Shown here piece by piece: positions 4,895 through 10,474 of a stretch of DNA of 10,474 nt. Made by a program: the position numbers and the translations under genes. The stretch is from Bacteroidales bacterium (GTDB taxonomy: Bacteria; Bacteroidota; Bacteroidia; Bacteroidales; Muribaculaceae), in assembly GCA_004557565.1 (NCBI GenBank), contig SFGS01000070.1, positions 1 through 10,474 of the forward strand, read 5' to 3'. The stretch's first letter is position 1, and every line of letters starts with the position of its first letter. The notes below the pieces were generated by a model. It saw nothing but the letters and a program-made list of their open reading frames with translations, did no database searches and was not told the DNA's origin.

Positions 4895-6457
4895 ATGGAT
4901 TACATAGTATTGACTGTATCGGTGATTGTGGCACTCGTAATAGGTATTGGTGTCACGCTTGCCGTAACTCGCAAAAACGCGAAATCTCAAGCTAACTCTA
5001 TCCTCGAAAAAGCGAAGCTTGAAGCAGAGGTTCTGAAGAACAATGAAGTGATTAAAGGTAAGGAAGAAGGTCTTTCCATTAAGAGTAATGCTGAAAAGCA
5101 GGCCAACCAACGCCTCTCGAAAGTGCAGGCTGAAGAGGCAAAGCTCAAGCAACACGAAATTCAGGTGAAGCAACAGCAAGCCGACCTTCAACGCAAGAAA
5201 TCAGAAACCGACCGCCAACAAGCCGAAAACGAGAAATTGAAGGCTTCGCTTGACAATAAGAGTGAATTGCTCGACGATAGAAAGAAAGAACTCGACCGCA
5301 TGGAAATGAGCGTGCGCGAAACCCTCGAACGCGTGAGCGGTCTTTCTGCCGACGAGGCTAAGGAAAAACTCGTGGAATCGCTGAAAGATGAGGCTAAGAC
5401 TGCCGCTGCATCTTACATCAACGACATTATGGACGACGCAAAGATGACTGCCAACAAGGAGGCTAAGCGCATCATTGTGGAAACCATTCAGCGTGTAGCC
5501 ACCGAAACTGCCATTGAAAATGCAGTGACAGTGTTCCATATCGACAACGACGACATCAAGGGACGCATCATCGGTCGTGAAGGACGCAACATTCGTGCTC
5601 TTGAAGCTGCAACCGGCGTTGAAATCATCGTTGACGACACCCCAGAAGCTATCGTGCTTTCAGGTTTCGACCCAGTGCGTCGCGAAATCGCACGTTTGGC
5701 TTTGCACCAGCTCGTGGCCGACGGCCGTATCCACCCTGCTCGCATCGAGGAAGTGGTGGCTAAGGTTCGCAAGCAAGTGGAAGAGGAAATTATCGAAACC
5801 GGTAAGCGTACCTCTATCGACTTGGGTATCCACGGCTTGCACCCCGAAATGATTCGTCTGATTGGTAAGATGAAATACCGTTCAAGTTACGGTCAGAACT
5901 TGCTCCAGCACTCTCGCGAAACCGCAAACCTCTGTGCTATCATGGCAAGCGAACTTGGTTTGAATCCAAAGAAGGCGCGCCGTGCTGGTCTGCTCCACGA
6001 CATCGGCAAAGTGCCCGATGAAGAGCCAGAACTGCCACACGCATTGCTCGGCAGCAAATTGGCTGAAAAATATAAGGAAAAGCCCGATATCTGCAACGCT
6101 ATCGCTGCTCACCACGATGAAGAGGAAGCCCTCAGCATGTATGCTCCTATCGTGCAAGTGTGCGACGCCATTTCTGGCGCTCGCCCTGGTGCACGCCGTG
6201 AAGTGGTAGAGGCTTACATCAAGCGTTTGAACGACCTTGAGCGTTTGGCTCTCTCTTACCCAGGCGTGGTGAAGACCTACGCTATCCAAGCAGGTCGTGA
6301 ATTGCGCGTGATTGTAGGTGCCGACAAGATTTCAGATGCCGAAACCGAAAAACTCAGCGGTGAAATCGCAAAGAAGATTCAAGACGAACTCACCTATCCA
6401 GGTCAGGTTCGTATCACTGTGATTCGTGAAACCCGCGCTGTGAGCTACGCTAAATAA
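4895..6457 (+). CDS. rny: Ribonuclease Y
   Basis: Membrane-anchored endoribonuclease that initiates mRNA decay and processing. The 520 residues show all family parts in order. An N-terminal membrane helix (about 3-24) is followed by a long charged coiled coil (about 25-195). The KH RNA-binding domain carries the GxxG loop GREG at 227-230. The HD phosphohydrolase domain has H339, the H368-D369 pair in LLHDIGK, and H406-H407 in AAHHDEE. The C-terminal domain ends YPGQVRITVIRETRAVSYAK, as is typical. The ATG at 4895 was chosen because it places the membrane helix at the N terminus; an in-frame ATG at 4817 would run through the 6S candidate. No good promoter lies just upstream; the only consensus -7 octamer is inside the RNA candidate (4770-4777). 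The RicT-like gene follows after 9 nt. Confidence 0.97.
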   Translation: MDYIVLTVSVIVALVIGIGVTLAVTRKNAKSQANSILEKAKLEAEVLKNNEVIKGKEEGLSIKSNAEKQANQRLSKVQAEEAKLKQHEIQVKQQQADLQRKKSETDRQQAENEKLKASLDNKSELLDDRKKELDRMEMSVRETLERVSGLSADEAKEKLVESLKDEAKTAAASYINDIMDDAKMTANKEAKRIIVETIQRVATETAIENAVTVFHIDNDDIKGRIIGREGRNIRALEAATGVEIIVDDTPEAIVLSGFDPVRREIARLALHQLVADGRIHPARIEEVVAKVRKQVEEEIIETGKRTSIDLGIHGLHPEMIRLIGKMKYRSSYGQNLLQHSRETANLCAIMASELGLNPKKARRAGLLHDIGKVPDEEPELPHALLGSKLAEKYKEKPDICNAIAAHHDEEEALSMYAPIVQVCDAISGARPGARREVVEAYIKRLNDLERLALSYPGVVKTYAIQAGRELRVIVGADKISDAETEKLSGEIAKKIQDELTYPGQVRITVIRETRAVSYAK

Positions 6458-6466
6458 TCGTGCCTC

Positions 6467-7876
6467 ATGATGAGTAACGATAAAGAAAGTAAGAAAGGAA
6501 TCACCGGACAGGAGTGCCTCACTTGTAACAAGTGTGAGTGCGACTGCGGAAAGCGAAGCAATTTGGATTGCACCAACTGGCTTGGAGACATTCCTGGCAA
6601 CGATTTTGAAATCGTGGAGGTGCAATTCAAAAACACTCGCAAGGGATTCTATCGCAATAGCGCGCACTTGCCTCTCGAAGTGGGCGACATGGTGGCTGTG
6701 GAAGCCAACCCAGGCCACGACATTGGCCGTGTGTCGATGATGGGTAACTTGGTGAAGCTCCAGATGAAGAAAGCCAACCTGAAGCCGGGCGTTGAGATTC
6801 TGCGCGTGTTCCGTAAGGCGAAAGCGTCGGATCTTGAGCGATTCGAGCAGGCAAAGGCAAAGGAAGTCGACACTATGATCCGTTCGCGCCAGATTGCCGC
6901 TGACTTGAAGTTGAAGATGAAAATCGGCGACGTGGAGTATCAGGGCGATGGCAACAAGGCTATCTTCTACTACATTGCCGATGAGCGTGTGGATTTTCGC
7001 CAGTTGATTAAGGTGCTGGCTGAAGTGTTTAAGATTCGTGTGGAAATGAAGCAGATTGGCGCACGCCAAGAGGCTGGACGCATCGGTGGCATTGGTCCTT
7101 GTGGCCGACCGCTGTGCTGCGCCACATGGATGTCGAACTTTGTGTCGGTGGCAACAAGCGCCGCACGCTATCAAGACATTTCGCTCAATCCACAGAAATT
7201 GGCAGGTCAGTGCGCTAAGTTGAAGTGCTGTATCAATTTTGAGGTCGACGACTACGTTGAGGCATCGAAGCAGTTGCCTCCACGCGATGTGGCTCTTGAA
7301 ACCAAAGACAACACTTATTATCACTTCAAGACTGATATTTTCAAGAAGCAAATCACTTACTCCACTGATAAGCATATTCCTGCCAATCTGGTTACGATTA
7401 GCGCCTATCGTGTGTTTGAGGTGATTGAAATGAACAAGCAGGGCGAGAAGCCCGACAAACTCGAACGCACCGACGGCAAGAAGCCAGAGATGAAGGCGTT
7501 TGGCGATTTGCTTGGTCAAGACAGTATCAGCCGATTCGACAAAAAGAAGAAGAAAAAGAATAAACCCGCTAAGAACGGTGGTGGTAAAGAGAAAGAACCA
7601 CGCGAAAAGCGCCCAGCCAACGAGAAACCTGCTCGCAAAGACGCTCCTCGCGAACAGCGTGCGCCTCGTGGCAGAAATTCTCAGAATCGCCAAGCCGAAG
7701 GTGGTGAGGCTCCGCAAAATGTAGAGCAGGCACAAGTTCGCAACGAGGCACGCCAGCAAGCTGGAGGTGGCCGCCAACGTGGGCATCACCGTCAAGGAGG
7801 CGGTAGAAATCGCCGTCAGGGTGATAATAATCGTAAAGATAATAATGCACCTGCGTCAGATAATTCAGAGAAGTAG
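6467..7876 (+). CDS. PSP1-domain protein, RicT/YaaT-like, with Cys cluster and basic tail
   Basis: In Bacillus subtilis, RicT (YaaT) belongs to the Ric (Y) complex, which directs RNase Y to specific mRNAs and carries iron-sulfur clusters. Here a homologue lies 9 nt after rny. The core (about residues 37-300) has VEVQFKNTRKGFY, VGDMVAVEANPGHDIG, the PSP1 region around FRQLIKVLAEVF, and the conserved cysteines C212-x4-C217-C218 and C249-x4-C254-C255 (CGRPLCC, CAKLKCC). Two parts are extra. Residues 17-35 contain six Cys (17, 20, 23, 25, 27, 35). Residues about 359-469 form a low-complexity, very basic tail starting with a lysine run and ending in G/R/Q/N-rich sequence, likely disordered and RNA-binding. 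Start could be 6467 or 6470 (MM). No ricA or ricF homologue is in the window. Confidence 0.9.
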   Translation: MMSNDKESKKGITGQECLTCNKCECDCGKRSNLDCTNWLGDIPGNDFEIVEVQFKNTRKGFYRNSAHLPLEVGDMVAVEANPGHDIGRVSMMGNLVKLQMKKANLKPGVEILRVFRKAKASDLERFEQAKAKEVDTMIRSRQIAADLKLKMKIGDVEYQGDGNKAIFYYIADERVDFRQLIKVLAEVFKIRVEMKQIGARQEAGRIGGIGPCGRPLCCATWMSNFVSVATSAARYQDISLNPQKLAGQCAKLKCCINFEVDDYVEASKQLPPRDVALETKDNTYYHFKTDIFKKQITYSTDKHIPANLVTISAYRVFEVIEMNKQGEKPDKLERTDGKKPEMKAFGDLLGQDSISRFDKKKKKKNKPAKNGGGKEKEPREKRPANEKPARKDAPREQRAPRGRNSQNRQAEGGEAPQNVEQAQVRNEARQQAGGGRQRGHHRQGGGRNRRQGDNNRKDNNAPASDNSEK

Positions 7877-8342
7877 GAACTGGAGTGTGCTTGCACTCCT
7901 CATGATATTGGTATGCTTAGGCGCTTGTGCGCCCAAGCATACTTCTTATTCTTGCTTTTACGATATGCCTGATGAGGGTTGGATGGAAAACACCCCAATT
8001 TCTTTCGCCCCAGAGTATGGCGATTCCGCTATCACTTACGACATCACATTCTCGGTGCGTCATTCCGCCTCATATTCCTATGGCAACCTTAATTTGGTGC
8101 TCGACTTCATTGCGGCAGATGGGAATGTTGACCGCAAAAACCTGAATTTTGCCATTTCCGATGAGTTTGGCAATTTCAAGGGCGGCGGTTTTGGCGACTA
8201 TTATCAGCGCAGCCAGTTGGTGGTTTCCGACGTTAAGCCCGACGATGTGAGCAAGATAGTGGTGTGGCCAGCGATGACAGGGTGCAAAACACTTACAGGA
8301 ATCCACAACTTGGGAATCACAATTACACCTCACCGAAAATGA
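7845..8342 (+). CDS. gldH: Gliding-motility-type lipoprotein GldH
   Basis: Predicted 165-residue lipoprotein: basic N terminus, hydrophobic stretch (about 14-25) and lipobox LGAC with the modified cysteine at residue 28. The residues after it (APKHTS) lack an acidic surface-export signal, so it probably stays on the periplasmic side of the outer membrane. The mature part matches what I know of GldH: an early Tyr/Phe followed by GW (SCFYDMPDEGW), alternating beta strands, DEFGNFKGGGFGDYYQ, and the C-terminal LTGIHNLGI. In Flavobacterium GldH is needed for gliding, but Bacteroidales carry it without gliding, so its role there is unclear. The ATG at 7845 overlaps the ricT-like gene by 32 nt; the next in-frame ATG (residue 20) would destroy the signal peptide. 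It shares an ATGA overlap with the HAD gene. Confidence 0.83.
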   Translation: MHLRQIIQRSRNWSVLALLMILVCLGACAPKHTSYSCFYDMPDEGWMENTPISFAPEYGDSAITYDITFSVRHSASYSYGNLNLVLDFIAADGNVDRKNLNFAISDEFGNFKGGGFGDYYQRSQLVVSDVKPDDVSKIVVWPAMTGCKTLTGIHNLGITITPHRK

Positions 8343-9004
8343 GCAATCAGTTTAGTTTCAAAAACATAGAAGCCATCATATTTGATATGGATGGCACGCT
8401 GTGGAATGCGCTCAAGTCGTATGCCCACATTTGGAATGTGTGTATGGCTGAGTTTGGCATTGAAGGCCATATCGTGGCTGATGATTTGCTGAAATACATG
8501 GGTTATTCCATCGACGAGATTTTTGCCCAAGGCATTATCTCCACGCCCAAGCACCTCGACCGAAAGCAGTTCCTCACCCGATTGGAGGAGATTGAGGACC
8601 AGTTGATGCCCACGCTCGGCGGTGAGCTGTATTCGGGAGTGTTTGAGGGCTTGAAGGAACTGCGCAAGCACTTCACGCTCATGCTTCAAAGTAATTGCAG
8701 CCGTAAGGGACTGGTCAATTTCATGCGCTACACAGGCACCACCTCGCTATTCACCGACTATTTGTCGTGGGGCATGAACCCGAAGCCGAAAAGCGAGAAC
8801 ATCAAGCTGCTGATGGAGCGAAACTGCATCAAGCGTGCTGTGTATGTGGGCGACACACAATCTGATTGCAACCATGCCCATACAGCTGGTGTGCCGTTTG
8901 TGTATATGACCTACGGCTTTGGCGACTGTGCCGATGCCGATATTGAGTTTTCCACATTCCACGATTTTGTAAATCAAGTAATCTCAGATAATTATGAACA
9001 ATAA
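8339..9004 (+). CDS. HAD-superfamily phosphatase (phosphoglycolate-phosphatase-like)
   Basis: A 221-residue cytosolic hydrolase with all four HAD motifs: I, FDMDGT with nucleophile D16 and D18; II, S118-N119 in LQSNCS; III, K149 in NPKPKSEN; IV, GD172xxxD176 (GDTQSDCNHAHTAG). The helical cap between motifs I and II (about 25-95) fits subfamily I. The closing VYVGD...GVPFVYMTYGFG is typical of the phosphoglycolate/phosphonoacetaldehyde group, but the substrate cannot be read from sequence. The start at 8339 gives a 4-nt ATGA overlap with gldH and places motif I at the usual distance; the in-frame ATG at 8264 would lie inside gldH. The end overlaps the aminopeptidase by 11 nt. Confidence 0.92.
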   Translation: MSNQFSFKNIEAIIFDMDGTLWNALKSYAHIWNVCMAEFGIEGHIVADDLLKYMGYSIDEIFAQGIISTPKHLDRKQFLTRLEEIEDQLMPTLGGELYSGVFEGLKELRKHFTLMLQSNCSRKGLVNFMRYTGTTSLFTDYLSWGMNPKPKSENIKLLMERNCIKRAVYVGDTQSDCNHAHTAGVPFVYMTYGFGDCADADIEFSTFHDFVNQVISDNYEQ

Positions 9005-10172
9005 TTCTTTCATTCCCACAGGTTGGGAAAATGAAATTAATGCGCGAGTTGAGAAAATTGCCGCTCAACTCAATGCAAACGGCTTAGATGCCGTGTTGCT
9101 TGCCGATAATGTGAGTCTATACTACACCAGTGGACGCGTGTTTGCTGGCTACACTTATATTTCTGCCGAGGGCAAGGTGTATTACTGCGTTCGTCGCCCC
9201 GTAGGTTTTGAGCAATGCGAAAATGTGCACTATATCAGAAAACCGGAAATGATTCCTGCCTTGCTCGAAAAACAGCCGGCAAAGTTGGCGTTGAAAACCG
9301 ATGTGATGACCGTGGCTGAATACAATCGCTTGTCTCAAGTGTTCCCCGAAGCGGAAATCGCCGATGCCAGTGCCATGTTTCGTGCTTTGCGTAGCGTGAA
9401 ATCGGAATTTGAGCAAAATCTGCTGAAGGAAGACGGTATTCACCATCAAGCCGCATACGAGCGTATTCCTGCCATTTACCGTGCAGGAATGACCGATGTG
9501 GAGTTGCAAATTGAGATTGAGCGTGCGCTTCGCCTTGAGGGCTGCCTGGGTTTGTTCCGTGTGCAAGGCGGCTCAATGGAACTGTTTATGGGCAATATTC
9601 TGGTGGGCGACAATGCCGATTCACCCACGCCTTACGATTTTGCGATGGGTGGTGCTGGCGCTGATGCCTCGCTCCCTGTCGGCGCAAGCGGTGAACCTAT
9701 CGTGGCTGGCAAAACCGTAATGGTGGATGCTTGTGGCAATTTCAACGGTTATATGACCGATATGACACGCTGCTTTAGAGTGGGCGAAGTGTCGGAACTT
9801 GCGATGAAGGCACATGAATTGTCAATTTCTGTCAATCGCCGATTGGCACAGTTTGGCGCAGGAACACCTGCAAAGCAACTTTATGAGGAAGCCGTGAAAA
9901 TGGTGGAGGAAGCCGGCTTGACCGACTATTTTATGGGTCATAAGCAGAAAGCCGGATTTGTGGGTCATGGCTTGGGCATTGAAATCAACGAGGCACCGGT
10001 ATTGGCTCCGCGCAGCAGAGATGTGCTTGAAGAAGGACAAGTTGTGGCTATCGAACCCAAATTTGTGATTCCAGGAGTGGGCGCAGTTGGCGTAGAGAAC
10101 ACCTATATCGTGCGCACCGACCATTTGGAGTGCATCACCAATGCTCCAGAAGAAATGATAGAACTGGTGTAA
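8994..10172 (+). CDS. M24-family metallopeptidase (Xaa-Pro aminopeptidase-like)
   Basis: A 392-residue two-domain peptidase. The N-terminal creatinase-type domain (about 10-140, with LNANGLDAVLLADNVSLYYTSG) precedes the pita-bread catalytic domain. All five metal ligands are present: D245 (MVDACG), D256 (MTDMTR), H325 (VGHGLGIEINE), E354 (AIEPKF) and E368 (VGVENTY). This pattern fits aminopeptidase P/prolidase-like enzymes that cleave Xaa-Pro bonds; PepP and PepQ types cannot be told apart by eye. There is no signal peptide, so it is cytosolic. The start overlaps the HAD stop by 11 nt, making this the last gene of the tightly packed rny-to-peptidase series. The gene is followed by a long inverted repeat. 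Confidence 0.93.
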   Translation: MNNNSFIPTGWENEINARVEKIAAQLNANGLDAVLLADNVSLYYTSGRVFAGYTYISAEGKVYYCVRRPVGFEQCENVHYIRKPEMIPALLEKQPAKLALKTDVMTVAEYNRLSQVFPEAEIADASAMFRALRSVKSEFEQNLLKEDGIHHQAAYERIPAIYRAGMTDVELQIEIERALRLEGCLGLFRVQGGSMELFMGNILVGDNADSPTPYDFAMGGAGADASLPVGASGEPIVAGKTVMVDACGNFNGYMTDMTRCFRVGEVSELAMKAHELSISVNRRLAQFGAGTPAKQLYEEAVKMVEEAGLTDYFMGHKQKAGFVGHGLGIEINEAPVLAPRSRDVLEEGQVVAIEPKFVIPGVGAVGVENTYIVRTDHLECITNAPEEMIELV

Positions 10173-10190
10173 GAATCAATAATCTAACTT

Positions 10191-10233
10191 AAATCGATCA
10201 TTAGGGCGTGTACAAGCCCCTAATGACCGATTT
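10191..10233. terminator. Long inverted repeat after the operon, probable terminator
   Basis: Bases 10191-10206 pair with 10218-10233, 15 of 16 positions (one A-C mismatch), around an 11-nt loop. The arms begin AAATCG and end CGATTT, so each strand ends in only three T and no longer T-run follows. It starts 18 nt past the aminopeptidase stop. It is a strong RNA hairpin in the right place, but not a textbook intrinsic terminator. Confidence 0.6.
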
Positions 10234-10272
10234 GTGCTTAAATGGTTCAGTGGATAAATGCTGGGGGCACAG

Positions 10273-10326
10273 AAACAAAAACATAAAAAACAGCCTTTCG
10301 ACGATGCCAGTGCTTCGCACCTGTCG
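10273..10326 (+). repeat. Interspersed repeat, copy B
   Basis: Bases 10273-10297 are the inverted 25-nt identical partner of 44-68. Twelve nt later the palindrome GTGC-TTC-GCAC (10310-10313 with 10317-10320) takes the place of ATGC-TTC-GCAT in copy A, so one base pair has changed on both sides. Around it CGAC (10299-10302) can pair with GTCG (10323-10326). The inward-facing strand reads GGCTG followed by six T, which is terminator-like. Confidence 0.62.
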
Positions 10327-10474
10327 TTAGTGCTGCGGCATGTCTGATTTCAAGCTGAGGCTTGAATCAGCCACCCCACATCACCAACGCCGCCCTCTCC
10401 AGCGAGGTCGGTGGCATCGCCAAAAGGATAAAAACCGCTCGCCTTCGGCGAAAAACCCGGTAGGGACGTGATAC
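10327..10474. other. Non-coding segment with a series of hairpins
   Basis: No convincing gene. After copy B come three further stems: 10344-10355 with 10360-10370 (11 bp, one bulged T, loop TGAG), 10388-10397 with 10404-10413 (one mismatch and one G-T pair, loop of 6), and 10439-10443 with 10447-10451 (perfect, TTC loop as in the repeat copies). The segment is more GC-rich than the other intergenic DNA. It may be the continuing body of the repeat, or the end of a structured transcript entering from the right. A short frame on the minus strand has no start-to-stop support. Confidence 0.45.

Noticed and set aside
6332..7795. 487-codon open frame on the minus strand opposite rny and the RicT-like gene
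   Set aside because: It lies fully antisense to two well-supported genes, has Leu/His-rich composition typical of a mirrored frame, no recognisable motif and no promoter. Open only because of the codon bias of the real genes.
7767..7844. Upstream extension of GldH by 26 codons
   Set aside because: It would precede a complete lipoprotein signal peptide and is coding for the RicT-like tail in another frame.
10240..10272. Possible tRNA fragment (GGTTCA-like bases) after the aminopeptidase
   Set aside because: No cloverleaf arms or anticodon stem can be drawn around it.
10345..10474. Short minus-strand coding frame entering from the right edge
   Set aside because: Open for only about 35 codons, no start or conserved motif, and the DNA is better explained by hairpins.

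Overview
The window looks like chromosomal DNA from a member of Bacteroidota, most likely order Bacteroidales (Muribaculaceae- or Prevotella-like; I cannot place it further by eye). Three things point there. The promoters match the Bacteroidetes sigma consensus (TTTG, about 20 nt, TAnnTTTG) rather than TTGACA/TATAAT. Shine-Dalgarno sequences are weak or absent before most starts. The gene content (gldH lipoprotein, RNase Y followed by a PSP1/RicT protein, a Bacteroidales-type RsgA, a 67-residue winged-helix protein) is typical. I see no phage, plasmid, transposase, CRISPR or defence genes; it is essentially housekeeping DNA.

Left part (1-2760): purT (formate-dependent GAR transformylase) runs leftward and ends in a hairpin/T-run terminator. 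It diverges from a gene for a secreted protein of unknown function; the two promoters sit back to back with TTTG-N20-TAnnTTTG spacing. The secreted-protein gene converges on a small winged-helix gene across a 13-bp, A/T-flanked stem that can terminate in both directions.

Middle (2760-4895): a gene-free stretch of about 300 bp separates the divergent winged-helix and rsgA promoters. It holds two imperfect GC-rich units rich in alternating purine-pyrimidine sequence and an 8-bp direct repeat at the rsgA promoter. rsgA appears almost leaderless. Next comes a two-gene division cassette, a small coiled-coil protein overlapping zapA. Between zapA and rny lies a structured, T-tract-ended segment that I interpret as 6S RNA (ssrS).

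Right part (4895-10172): rny, ricT-like, gldH, a HAD phosphatase and an M24 aminopeptidase are packed tightly in one direction (gap of 9 nt, then overlaps of 32, 4 and 11 nt), so they are probably one translationally coupled operon. RNase Y with a RicT-like partner suggests an RNA-processing module; the last three genes have no obvious mechanistic link to it.

Ends: the two outermost segments carry inverted copies of an interspersed repeat, a 25-nt identical A-rich block followed by a small palindrome with a TTC/GAA loop. Each lies beyond the terminator of the outermost gene. The right end continues into a run of four hairpins with no convincing gene.

The best leads are the zapA-6S-rny arrangement, the RicT homologue with an extra N-terminal cysteine cluster and a long basic tail, the coiled-coil partner of zapA, and the flanking structured repeat.
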